A stretch of DNA of 20,077 nt from the IMG/VR virus record IMGVR_UViG_3300034980_000340, positions 1 through 20,077 of that record. One strand, written 5' to 3'. Position 1 is the first letter of the stretch; the number at the start of each line of letters is the position of its first letter. The stretch is from a virus. The notes under the pieces were generated by a model. The model was given only the letters and a program-made list of their open reading frames with translations, had not been told where the DNA came from and made no database searches. Positions 13,950-20,077 of this stretch are shown here, one piece after another. The position numbers were made by a program, and so were the translations under genes.

Positions 13950-14077
13950 TTAAGATATTTTTAATAATACTTATTAATTGGCTCCTATGTTTTGGGGTAA
14001 AGGTTGAAACTAGGTTTATATCTTTCTACCTTAACGGACTATTTGCGACTTATGAATTTAGTGGGGGTGGAGAGTGA
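13943..14077 (+). CDS. Small membrane protein
   Basis: The 44-residue protein has an N-terminal hydrophobic segment (MLVKIFLIILINWLLCFGV) and a short polar, aromatic tail ending YEFSGGGE. The ATG at 13943 overlaps the previous gene, and the stop overlaps the next start as GTGA. It is probably inserted in the inner membrane by its single segment. Role unknown; small membrane proteins of phages may modulate lysis timing or exclude other phages. Confidence 0.5.
   Translation: MLVKIFLIILINWLLCFGVKVETRFISFYLNGLFATYEFSGGGE
14052..14076 (+). repeat. 25-base translation-junction repeat, copy 2
   Basis: The second copy of the element runs from ATGAATTTAGTGGG at 14052 to the GTG at 14074, encoding YEFSGGGE plus the ribosome binding site and start of the next gene. 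Copies lie 131 bases apart and differ at three positions. Confidence 0.6.
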
Positions 14078-14262
14078 AAGAAGAGACGCAATCGATAACA
14101 ATAGAGGAGTATATAGAATACAAATCCCTCCAAGCCCAGAATAAGTTACTACTGGAGGCGGTTGAGGCTATAGCCAATTCTCAAGAAGTTTCGCCACATG
14201 GGTTTATAGATAAAAAATTACATGAAGCTTTAAAGCAAGTTAAGGATTTAAGGGGTGAATGA
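14074..14262 (+). CDS. Small coiled-coil protein, GTG start
   Basis: This 62-residue acidic, helical protein (SITIEEYIEYKSLQAQNKLL, then AVEAIANSQ) has regular leucine spacing, so it may dimerise as a coiled coil. GTG 14074 follows GGGGGTGGAG, and the preceding stop overlaps (GTGA). It resembles many short phage proteins of unknown role. It ends in an overlap with the next gene. Confidence 0.58.
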   Translation: MKEETQSITIEEYIEYKSLQAQNKLLLEAVEAIANSQEVSPHGFIDKKLHEALKQVKDLRGE

Positions 14263-14617
14263 TTTTATGGAGCAATTTAAGGACGTTAAAATATCGTTTG
14301 ACTCCGATAGGGATTATACAAATTTAGATTCTATGATTAAATATTCTAAGAATTTAGAAGAAAAACTAAAAGCCTGTGAAGCCGAGAGGGATAAATTAAA
14401 AGGAGAGGTTAAATGGTTTAACCAGATACTATCAGGAAATAGTAAGGGTTTAAGTAAAAAATTCCAAGCCCTAGAGAAGATTGCTAGGGAGGGGTTAGAA
14501 AGAATTAGAAACTATAATCTACATGATGACGAGGGGTTTAGAATTTTAGAATGGTTAAGAGTAGACGCTAAAGATTACCTAAAGAAAATAGACGAACTAA
14601 TAAAGGGAGATAAGTAA
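14255..14617 (+). CDS. Hypothetical coiled-coil protein
   Basis: The 120-residue protein is charged and helical, with a clear coiled-coil stretch about residues 28-60 (YSKNLEEKLKACEAERDKLK). A second helical part ends KKIDELIKGDK. The start may be GTG 14255, with AAGGA eight bases upstream, or ATG 14267. Its stop overlaps the amidase start by one base (TAATG), so it is co-translated with the endolysin. No enzymatic motif or membrane segment; role unknown. Confidence 0.6.
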   Translation: MNDFMEQFKDVKISFDSDRDYTNLDSMIKYSKNLEEKLKACEAERDKLKGEVKWFNQILSGNSKGLSKKFQALEKIAREGLERIRNYNLHDDEGFRILEWLRVDAKDYLKKIDELIKGDK

Positions 14618-15336
14618 TGTTTAAAAAACTATTTAAAAGTATAAAGTATTTTTTCACTAGAGGGCGAAATAAACCTGTTTATAGATCCGAGGCTAAACCT
14701 GTAGAGAACAAGCCAGACGAAACACCCATAATAAGACTACGTGATATGTATCCAAAGGCATCACACCGAGAAGATATGAATCTATTTCACTCTCCTTATA
14801 AATTTAAATTTGATAAAGATCACTATTTTATAATTCATTTCACTGCGGGTTGGAGAAACCGAAAGTTTAAGGATTTTGCTAAAAGATTTCTAGAGAAAGG
14901 TTTAAACACCATGTATCTAGATGAGTCCGGTATTTTGTGGCAACAGGCACATGGGGACAGGTGTGGATATCACACAGGAAGCAAGTCTTATGTTAATGGT
15001 AAGAATATTAGTAAAAAATCAGCAGGGGTTGAAATCGCTTGTGGTGGTAGATTAAAGAATGGGAAAACATGGTTCAATCAAACCATCCCGACCAGTGATA
15101 AAAGAACCGTAACCACCGATCAGGGTTATGTTATTGCGGGAGATTATCAGAAATATACAGCGGCTCAAGAGAAGGAGCTTGTTAACCTATTAAAGTGGGT
15201 AGTATCTAAAGGTTTACCACCAGAGAATATATTGGGTCATGATGAAATTAGAAAACGTGGTGAAAAGAATGATCCAGGTGGTTCATTATCTATGCCTCTA
15301 AAAGAATTTATACAGAGAAAGGTTATAGGAAACTAA
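14617..15336 (+). CDS. N-acetylmuramoyl-L-alanine amidase (amidase_2 endolysin)
   Basis: This 239-residue enzyme cleaves the bond between N-acetylmuramic acid and L-alanine in peptidoglycan, releasing progeny phage. The amidase_2 fold spans about 66-235. Zinc ligands are likely His74 (FIIHFTAG), His208 (ILGHDEI) and Asp219 (NDPGG), with the supporting motif CGYHTGSKSYVNG (116-128) and SAGVEIAC. A basic N-terminal extension (residues 1-35, KKLFKSIKYFFTRGRNK) precedes it and lacks a signal peptide, so export would need the holin. It lies nine kb from holin and spanins, so the lysis genes are split. The previous gene overlaps by one base. Confidence 0.87.
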   Translation: MFKKLFKSIKYFFTRGRNKPVYRSEAKPVENKPDETPIIRLRDMYPKASHREDMNLFHSPYKFKFDKDHYFIIHFTAGWRNRKFKDFAKRFLEKGLNTMYLDESGILWQQAHGDRCGYHTGSKSYVNGKNISKKSAGVEIACGGRLKNGKTWFNQTIPTSDKRTVTTDQGYVIAGDYQKYTAAQEKELVNLLKWVVSKGLPPENILGHDEIRKRGEKNDPGGSLSMPLKEFIQRKVIGN

Positions 15337-15361
15337 TAACCAACTAAAATACTCGTTTGAC

Positions 15362-15407
15362 ATCATGTTCTATCCCTTAAACAATTAATATAAAGGGATA
15401 GCATGAT
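15362..15407 (+). promoter_or_regulatory. Hairpin burying the start site of the 53-residue ORF
   Basis: ATCATG-TT-CTATCCCTT (15362-15378) pairs with AAGGGATAG-CATGAT (15393-15407). The result is a 15-bp stem with a 2-base bulge and a 14-base A+T loop. The downstream arm contains both the ribosome binding site (AAGGGA) and the ATG at 15403, so folded RNA should block translation. A TTGACA (15357-15362) just upstream could be part of a promoter, but I see no well-spaced -10. Confidence 0.6.
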
Positions 15408-15564
15408 CAAGCATAAAGAAAAAGAGAAGGTATTTATTAGCTTCACTAAGCTAGATGCGAATAGAGAGCATTATCTTAGAAAGTTAGTAGATGGTGAGAT
15501 AGAAATCTATATCTTCACCAAGGACTTTCCGCCACTAAAGATATCCCTAGCCGAATTAAGCTAG
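15403..15564 (+). CDS. Small protein, likely under hairpin control
   Basis: The 53-residue ORF is basic at the start (MIKHKEKEKVFISFTKL) and beta-like later (GEIEIYIFTKDFPPLKISL). It starts at ATG 15403, seven bases after AAAGGGA. Both are inside the hairpin at 15362-15407, and its final codons form the upstream arm of the hairpin that covers the next gene's start. It may act partly as a leader peptide whose translation opens the phosphoesterase gene. No family recognised. Confidence 0.55.
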   Translation: MIKHKEKEKVFISFTKLDANREHYLRKLVDGEIEIYIFTKDFPPLKISLAELS

Positions 15565-15577
15565 GGGGAAATATCTT
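15538..15577 (+). promoter_or_regulatory. Hairpin burying the start site of the phosphoesterase
   Basis: AAGATATCCCTAGC (15538-15551) pairs with GCTAGGG (15560-15566) and, after a 4-base bulge, ATATCTT (15571-15577). The stem is 14 bp with an 8-base loop. It holds the GGGGG ribosome binding site and the ATC start at 15573. The stop of the 53-residue ORF (15562-15564) lies inside it, so a ribosome finishing that ORF would melt it. No U-tract follows, so it is not a typical terminator. Confidence 0.58.
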
Positions 15578-16277
15578 CAAATCAATTTTAGTAATTCCGG
15601 ATTTACATTGTCCCGTAATGCACCAAGATTCGTTTAGGTTTATTAAATGGGCTAAGGATCAATTCAAACCAGATAAGGTTGTTTGTTTGGGTGACGAGCT
15701 AGATTATCACGTCCTATCTTTTCATGAGACAGAATTAGAGTGCCCTTATAATGGCTCACAAGAATTTGAAGAGGGTAAAAAGTTCTTCTCGAATCTATAC
15801 GATATGTTCGATGAAATGGACATACTAGAATCTAATCATGGGTCTATGGTTTACCGAAAAGCTAAATCGTGCGGGATACCTAGAAGTTTTATGTATAGTT
15901 ATAAGGATGTTCTAGAGGCTCCACCTGGTTATAAATGGCACAATAGCTTAATCTTAAAAGCCTCAAACGGTCATGAGATAGAATTTCATCACGGTAACAT
16001 ATCACCCAAATGCCCTATGAGAAGATCACAACTAACTGGACGCTCTCAAGTGCAGGGGCATCATCATAATAGTTTCGAAGTTAGATGGTGGTTTAACGGG
16101 GATAGGTATATTTTCGGATGCACCAGTGGTTGTTTAATCGACGATGATAAATACGCATTTCTTTATAATAAAAACAATTTAGCTAGGCCTATGCTTGGGT
16201 TAACCTGGATACACGAAGGTATCGCCTATCCTGTACCTATGGAGCTAGATAAAAATAAGAGGTGGATTCATGCCTGA
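15573..16277 (+). CDS. Calcineurin-like metallophosphoesterase, apparent ATC start
   Basis: The protein has 234 residues from ATC 15573, beginning M-FKSILVIPDLHCPV. Metal-binding motifs are in family order: D-x-H (Asp10, His12), GDELD (40-44), SNHG (87-90, the GNH[DE]-type block), HGN (140-142) and GHHH (162-165). The first conventional start, ATG 15618, would remove the D-x-H motif, so it is rejected. The enzyme would hydrolyse a phosphate ester; phage members of this family act on nucleotides, nucleic acid ends or proteins, and the substrate here is unknown. GGGGG precedes the start by four bases, and both are in a hairpin. It overlaps the next small gene by eight bases. Confidence 0.82.
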   Translation: MFKSILVIPDLHCPVMHQDSFRFIKWAKDQFKPDKVVCLGDELDYHVLSFHETELECPYNGSQEFEEGKKFFSNLYDMFDEMDILESNHGSMVYRKAKSCGIPRSFMYSYKDVLEAPPGYKWHNSLILKASNGHEIEFHHGNISPKCPMRRSQLTGRSQVQGHHHNSFEVRWWFNGDRYIFGCTSGCLIDDDKYAFLYNKNNLARPMLGLTWIHEGIAYPVPMELDKNKRWIHA

Positions 16278-16347
16278 TTATATAATCGATTCTATTTTGG
16301 TGTTGGGGTTTTTATCCTCTTTATGGATATTAAAAGATTTTATATGA
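16270..16347 (+). CDS. Tiny membrane protein
   Basis: This 25-residue ORF is essentially one membrane segment (IIDSILVLGFLSSLWILKDF). ATG 16270 lies inside the end of the phosphoesterase gene, and its stop overlaps the next ATG (ATGA). The pairing of a tiny membrane protein and a tiny lipoprotein suggests a joint membrane function, but this is an inference. Confidence 0.45.
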   Translation: MPDYIIDSILVLGFLSSLWILKDFI

Positions 16348-16499
16348 GGGTTAAATACTTAATCCTTTTATTAACATTATCTAATTGCGTTGTGACACCG
16401 AGTAATGATGTTAAATACCATTTCGGAGAGTGTTTAGTTTTAGAGGTTGGAAATATAGAGGGGATACCCTATGAACAATGTCATTTACGATCAAACTAA
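16344..16499 (+). CDS. Small lipoprotein-like protein
   Basis: The 51-residue protein starts with a lipoprotein-type signal: MRVKYLILLLTLSNC, with cysteine at 15 and Asn at -1, so the lipobox is imperfect. The short mature region (VVTPSNDVKYHFGE) has two more cysteines. It is coupled to the previous gene by ATGA. It could be a second outer-membrane lysis or superinfection-exclusion lipoprotein (such as T5 Llp); no sequence similarity to those is claimed. Confidence 0.5.
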   Translation: MRVKYLILLLTLSNCVVTPSNDVKYHFGECLVLEVGNIEGIPYEQCHLRSN

Positions 16500-16569
16500 G
16501 TTTACACTGGTTATCTATATTGACTTTAAGAGTAGAAAGGTAAGATACTATAAATTATTGCCAAGATAA
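16471..16569 (+). CDS. Tiny hypothetical protein
   Basis: The 32-residue ORF starts at ATG 16471, seven bases after GAGGGG (16458-16463), overlapping the end of the lipoprotein gene in another frame. It encodes a basic, beta-like peptide (TLVIYIDFKSRKVRYYKLL). The ribosome binding site is the main support. Confidence 0.4.
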   Translation: MNNVIYDQTKFTLVIYIDFKSRKVRYYKLLPR

Positions 16570-16588
16570 AAATCTCTAAGGGGGATTA

Positions 16589-17083
16589 ATGGATCAGGTC
16601 CATAACGAAGAATGGCGCAAATTGCCAGAAACTATTTACTCAGTCTCGAGTAATGGTCAATTCAGAAACGATAATAACGGATATATTAAAAAACAGACTC
16701 CAACTAAAGATGGGTATTTAACCGTAAATATCCAAGGTAAAACATTTCAATCTCATAGGTTAGTTGCAAAATGTTTTCTAGATGATTTTAGTGAGAAAAA
16801 GGTGGTTAATCATAAGGATTTTAACCGGAAAAACAACGCTATGTATAATTTAAATATGTGTACGATTAAGGAAAACGCGCAACATTCCGCCAAGGTGGGT
16901 AGATATAGAAGATTCGGGGAACTCAATAATAATTGTAAAGTATCCACCGAGACAGTCTTGATGATAAACACATATTTAGAGAGTGGTCTTAATTGCGCTG
17001 AAATATCCAGGAAAACGGATATATGCAGAAGATATATAAACGATATAAAACTAAAAAAGAAGAGAGTTTTATGGAAAGATTAA
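16589..17083 (+). CDS. HNH homing endonuclease with helix-turn-helix
   Basis: This 164-residue enzyme has a NUMOD4-like start (residues 8-50: EWRKLPETIYSVSSNGQF) and an HNH core (56-99: HRLVAKCF, VNHKDFNRKNN with His75 and Asn82/83, NLNMCTIKEN, closing H99). A C-terminal helix-turn-helix follows (about 118-158, CAEISRKTDICRRYINDI). AAGGGGGAT lies just before the ATG. Its last 13 bases overlap the start of the methyltransferase gene, so like the other endonucleases here it is fitted between core genes and coupled to the one downstream. It is clearly divergent from the other two HNH genes, so they are probably independent arrivals rather than recent duplicates. Confidence 0.85.
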   Translation: MDQVHNEEWRKLPETIYSVSSNGQFRNDNNGYIKKQTPTKDGYLTVNIQGKTFQSHRLVAKCFLDDFSEKKVVNHKDFNRKNNAMYNLNMCTIKENAQHSAKVGRYRRFGELNNNCKVSTETVLMINTYLESGLNCAEISRKTDICRRYINDIKLKKKRVLWKD

Positions 17084-18336
17084 ATGTTGAGTATGTAAAT
17101 ATAGATGCACTTGTCCCGCATCCTAAAAATTGCCACGATCACAGTGATGATCAAATAGATAGGCTTTGTAGTATTATTAAGTATCAATCTTTTAGAAATC
17201 CTGTGACGGTTCAAAAGGGTACAAACTTGATTGTTTGTGGTCATGGCCGAACAATAGCAGCAAAAAAACTAGGAATGGAGAAGGTTCCAGTTATATATCA
17301 AGAATTTGAATCAGACGCTCAACTATACGCTCACCTTGTAGCCGATAACGCTATCGGTAAGGATACATGGGCCTCACTTGATTTGGGTAAAATTAATATG
17401 GATATCTTAGACTTAGGGCCTGATCTTGATATCGAAATGCTCGGCTTAAAAGATTTCGAAGTAGAACCTCTTGATAGGTTAGATCCACAAACCGATGAAG
17501 ATGCTGTTCCAGAAGTTGAGCATGCAATTACTCGAAGGGGCGACGTTTGGTTATTAGGGAACCATAGGGTTATGTGTGGTGATAGTACGATGATTGATGA
17601 TGTAGAGAGGTTAATGAATGGGGAGAAGGCTGACATGGTTTTTACTGACCCGCCTTATAGTGATGGTCATGCTGCAATGGGTGTTAATAATATTCAAAAA
17701 CAAAAAGAGATTAGAGCGAAGGGCGGTAGTTTTGACGCTAGCTTAAAAATAAAGAATGACGACAATTTAGATATAATGCCAGAGGTCGCTGCAAATCTAG
17801 ATATTATATCAAAACCAAAAGCTCCAAAAATTGTCTTTTTCAAATGGAAGAAGTGGGAAGAGATTAAAGAGCATTGGGGTGTTTTTGGAGAACCATCTTC
17901 TTGCTGTGTTTGGGATAGAGCGGAAATGGCAGCTGCTACATTTATTTTTAACCCATGCCACGAGTTTGCCTTTTTTTGGGGTTCATTAGCAGCAAAGAAA
18001 AACACCTCCGCTATGTCTAATGTTTGGCGATGTAAAAAAGAGAGAGAAAATAAAACACTTCACCCAACCGTAAAACCTATAGAAATATGCGAAAATGCTA
18101 TTGATGGGGCTTGTGAGAAAAGGGGTTTGGTTGCTGATGCTTTTCTCGGCTCAGGCTCCACTTTAATAGCTTGCGAGAAAACAAACCGTAAATGCTACGG
18201 CATGGAACTCGATGAGAAATACTGCGATGTGATTGTTAAAAGATGGGAAGAATACACAGGAAGTAAAGCGACCCTAGAATCATCAGGGCAGACATATTTA
18301 GAATTAAAAGAGGTGAGAGATGGCGCGACCTCGTAA
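17071..18336 (+). CDS. ParB-like domain fused to N6-adenine/N4-cytosine DNA methyltransferase
   Basis: The protein has 421 residues. Residues 1-100 form a ParB/Srx-type domain (IDALVPHPKNCHDHSDDQID, then IVCGHGRTIAAKKLG with GHGR 57-60). About 155-400 is a DNA methyltransferase: catalytic motif IV TDPPYSD (DPPY 193-196), then HPTVKP (331-336) and S-adenosylmethionine-binding FLGSGS (358-363). That order, DPPY before the FxGxG motif, is the beta-class arrangement. The DPPY signature indicates amino methylation of adenine or cytosine. It may protect phage DNA from host restriction or mark packaging sites; the gene is next to the terminase. The start ATG 17071 overlaps the HNH gene; an in-frame upstream start at 17023 falls entirely inside it. 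Its end overlaps the small terminase. Confidence 0.88.
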   Translation: MERLNVEYVNIDALVPHPKNCHDHSDDQIDRLCSIIKYQSFRNPVTVQKGTNLIVCGHGRTIAAKKLGMEKVPVIYQEFESDAQLYAHLVADNAIGKDTWASLDLGKINMDILDLGPDLDIEMLGLKDFEVEPLDRLDPQTDEDAVPEVEHAITRRGDVWLLGNHRVMCGDSTMIDDVERLMNGEKADMVFTDPPYSDGHAAMGVNNIQKQKEIRAKGGSFDASLKIKNDDNLDIMPEVAANLDIISKPKAPKIVFFKWKKWEEIKEHWGVFGEPSSCCVWDRAEMAAATFIFNPCHEFAFFWGSLAAKKNTSAMSNVWRCKKERENKTLHPTVKPIEICENAIDGACEKRGLVADAFLGSGSTLIACEKTNRKCYGMELDEKYCDVIVKRWEEYTGSKATLESSGQTYLELKEVRDGATS

Positions 18337-18676
18337 AGAATTAGAAGATATTAAATTCGACGGGTGGGATCAGTTAGACGCTTTAGTCGTTTGGTCAAAC
18401 GGGGAATATTGTGCCGAGCAATTAGGCATCAGCTATGACACCCTGATTGAGCGCATAAAAGGGCGCACAGGGTTAAGTTTTCCGGAGTATAAACACCAAA
18501 AGAAAGAGAAGCTGCGCATCAATCTACTAAAGAAGCAATATGATGTTGCGATGTCTGGAAATGTCTCCATGCTTATTTGGTTAGGTAAGAACGAGTTAGG
18601 TCAAACTGATAAGAACGAAGAGAAGATTGTTTCTGAAATCTCTATCAATATAGATTCGGATGACGAACAGCTTTAA
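18320..18676 (+). CDS. terS: Terminase small subunit
   Basis: This 118-residue protein resembles small terminase subunits. It has a basic N-terminus (MARPRKELED) and an early helix-turn-helix (about 30-52, YCAEQLGISYDTLIERIKG). Then come a helical stretch (SFPEYKHQKKEKLRINLLKKQ) and the conserved block VAMSGNVSMLIWLGKNELGQTDK. It binds packaging sites in the genome and regulates the large subunit. It overlaps the methyltransferase gene by 17 bases with GAGGTGAGAG upstream, and its end overlaps the large subunit by 17 bases, as usual for the pair. The C-terminal tail is acidic. Confidence 0.85.
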   Translation: MARPRKELEDIKFDGWDQLDALVVWSNGEYCAEQLGISYDTLIERIKGRTGLSFPEYKHQKKEKLRINLLKKQYDVAMSGNVSMLIWLGKNELGQTDKNEEKIVSEISINIDSDDEQL

Positions 18677-19991
18677 GAAAACCAAAATTCAAAAAGCTGC
18701 AGTAATGGTCCTATCATCTATGGCCAGATATATAATGCTGTTCGGTGGATCTAGGTCGGGTAAGACATTTATAATCATCTACGCGATTATAGTTAGGGCA
18801 GCCAAATGTCCCAACACCAGGCATTTAATAGTGAGACTGAAGTTTAACCACGCTAAAACCTCTATATGGATGGATACTATTCCAAAGGTTTTATCACTAT
18901 GCTTTCCTAACTTACCGGTAACATATAATAATACTGATTACTGTATCACCCTTCCAAATGGCTCTGAGATATGGGTTGCCGGATTAGATGATAAAATAAG
19001 AACAGAAAAGATTCTAGGTAAAGAGTATTCAACTATATTTTTTAATGAGTGCTCTCAAATATCTAGGGCGGCTGTGGATATAGCTTTAACTAGGCTGGCT
19101 CAAAAGAGCAAGTTAGCTAAAAAGGCTTATTTCGATGAAAACCCACCATCTAAAAAGCATTGGTCTTACTGGTATTTCATAAGAAAGGTTCACCCTGTAG
19201 ATGAAAGAGAATTGGATGCTGATAAATACGCATCAATGGTTATGAATCCAAAAGATAATCTTGAGAATATCGACGAAGAGTATATTACCGAGGTTCTTAG
19301 TCAATTAGGCGAGAGAGATAGATTAAGATTTGAGAAGGGCGAGTTTTTAGATAGTGATGATGGTTTAATTTACTACGCATTTAATAGAGATGACCATGTT
19401 AGAGAGTTTGAAAAGCCGAATCATGTAGTCTGGTGGGTAGGTATGGATTTTAATGTCAATCCCATGACAGCCGTTATTGGCTGGATCGAGAATGATACTC
19501 TATTTGTATGGGATGAAATATTTCAAAAACAATCAGAGATACCTAAAGGACAAACGGCTACAGAAGCCACTGGGAATAAGATAATAAAGAAATATGGGTC
19601 AGTTGACCGATCAGTTAATCAGAAAACTGGGAAAGGTATAACGGTAATACCCGATTCAACTGGTAAGAAACAAACAACAAACGCCTCCAGGTCTGATATT
19701 CAAATCCTTAAACAGCTTGGATTCACTGTAAAAGCCCTGACAAACCCATTTAGAGTGGATAGGTATGCTGCCGCCAACAGCACTTTCACTAAAATGAAGA
19801 TTGTCATTCACCCCCGATGTAAATACACTATTAAAGACTTAGAGAGTGATTTTTATAAGGAAGGATCGGATCAACCCGATACTACGGACCCTATGAGTGG
19901 ACACATTAACGATTCTTTAACATACTTGATCTATCGAACCGTAAACCCATTACTTAAAAATGGCTCTAAAATATCTACATTTCAAAGGTAA
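18660..19991 (+). CDS. terL: Terminase large subunit
   Basis: The 443-residue DNA-packaging motor has the ATPase in the N-terminal half. Walker A is GGSRSGKT (29-36), Walker B is STIFFNE (124-130), and the coupling region is AYFDENPP (157-163) before HWSYWYF. The C-terminal nuclease begins with WWVGMDFNVNPMTA, where Asp263 is a likely metal ligand; later acidic residues in LESDFY and TDPMSGHINDSLTY complete it. It translocates genome DNA into the prohead and cuts concatemers. It is complete at both ends (stop at 19989-19991) and follows the small subunit. The next gene begins three bases later. Confidence 0.94.
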   Translation: MTNSFKKTKIQKAAVMVLSSMARYIMLFGGSRSGKTFIIIYAIIVRAAKCPNTRHLIVRLKFNHAKTSIWMDTIPKVLSLCFPNLPVTYNNTDYCITLPNGSEIWVAGLDDKIRTEKILGKEYSTIFFNECSQISRAAVDIALTRLAQKSKLAKKAYFDENPPSKKHWSYWYFIRKVHPVDERELDADKYASMVMNPKDNLENIDEEYITEVLSQLGERDRLRFEKGEFLDSDDGLIYYAFNRDDHVREFEKPNHVVWWVGMDFNVNPMTAVIGWIENDTLFVWDEIFQKQSEIPKGQTATEATGNKIIKKYGSVDRSVNQKTGKGITVIPDSTGKKQTTNASRSDIQILKQLGFTVKALTNPFRVDRYAAANSTFTKMKIVIHPRCKYTIKDLESDFYKEGSDQPDTTDPMSGHINDSLTYLIYRTVNPLLKNGSKISTFQR

Positions 19992-19994
19992 CTC

Positions 19995-20077
19995 ATGGCT
20001 GACTTATCATCCCAATCTGGAAGAAAAGAACTAATTTCATCAATCGCAAGAACTGAAAACGTAAAAAGAAAGGCTCT
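19995..20077 (+). CDS. Start of a structural gene, probably portal (3' end outside window)
   Basis: A new frame opens at ATG 19995, three bases after the terminase stop, and runs open to the window edge, encoding MADLSSQSGRKELISSIART and seven further residues. AAGGTAACTC provides a weak ribosome binding site. In tailed phages the portal gene usually follows the large terminase, so portal is the likeliest product. The visible residues are too few to confirm it. Confidence 0.5.
   Translation, partial: MADLSSQSGRKELISSIARTENVKRKA

Noticed and set aside
15538-15577. Rho-independent terminator at the second hairpin
   Set aside because: The stem is strong, but no T-run follows on either strand, and the start site of a downstream gene lies inside it.
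15618-16277. ATG 15618 as the start of the phosphoesterase
   Set aside because: It would delete the D-x-H metal-binding motif encoded at 15600-15608.
6221-18005. Minus-strand ORFs of 64-103 codons (for example 7732-7989, 13601-13906, 17694-18005)
   Set aside because: Each lies opposite a well-supported + strand gene, none has a ribosome site or recognisable domain, and their Ser/Leu/Phe-rich composition is typical of antisense frames.

Overview
The window is a dense piece of a tailed double-stranded DNA phage genome (Caudoviricetes), about 20 kb. It is A+T-rich, and every gene I can support lies on the + strand. Most junctions are overlaps of the ATGA, GTGA or TAATG type or gaps of a few bases, so the genes form long translationally coupled operons. 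The host is probably Gram-negative, because there is an overlapping spanin pair and there are lipoprotein-like signals. Strong GGAGG-type ribosome binding sites argue against a Bacteroidetes host. I cannot name the host or phage. No integrase, repressor, tRNA or CRISPR array is visible.

Layout. (1) 1-5490, tail module: the end of a GIY-YIG homing endonuclease, a tail fibre or receptor-binding protein, two small proteins, an 829-residue tail hub or tip-like protein and two small beta-rich structural proteins. (2) 5501-6088, lysis: a small holin, then an i-spanin with an o-spanin gene embedded in another frame. (3) 6120-8270, small early genes: three coupled hypotheticals behind a probable promoter, an HNH endonuclease, a 47-residue ORF flanked by two copies of a dyad repeat, an HExxH peptidase-like protein and a zinc-binding protein. 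(4) 8271-8512, a non-coding leader with strong inverted repeats. (5) 8513-13574, replication and recombination: replication initiator with iteron-like repeats inside it, possible helicase loader, SSB, HNH endonuclease, ERF-type annealing protein, DnaQ-like exonuclease, RusA resolvase and small accessory proteins. (6) 13617-16569: small proteins, an amidase endolysin, a hairpin-controlled pair (53-residue ORF and metallophosphoesterase), a small membrane protein and a lipoprotein. (7) 16589-20077: HNH endonuclease, ParB-methyltransferase fusion, small and large terminase subunits, and the start of the next gene, by position probably the portal.

The most striking feature is start-codon use. Three recognisable genes (tail fibre, DnaQ exonuclease, metallophosphoesterase) have no ATG, GTG or TTG that could give the full domain. 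Each instead has ATC or ATT at the expected first residue, 4-6 bases after a strong Shine-Dalgarno sequence. A second feature is a tandem RNA control element: two consecutive long hairpins at 15362-15577 each bury the ribosome binding site and start codon of the next gene. Further points are four homing endonucleases embedded between core genes, three of them overlapping the start of the gene downstream, and a repeated dyad with conserved arms and an unconserved centre at 7379 and 7563.
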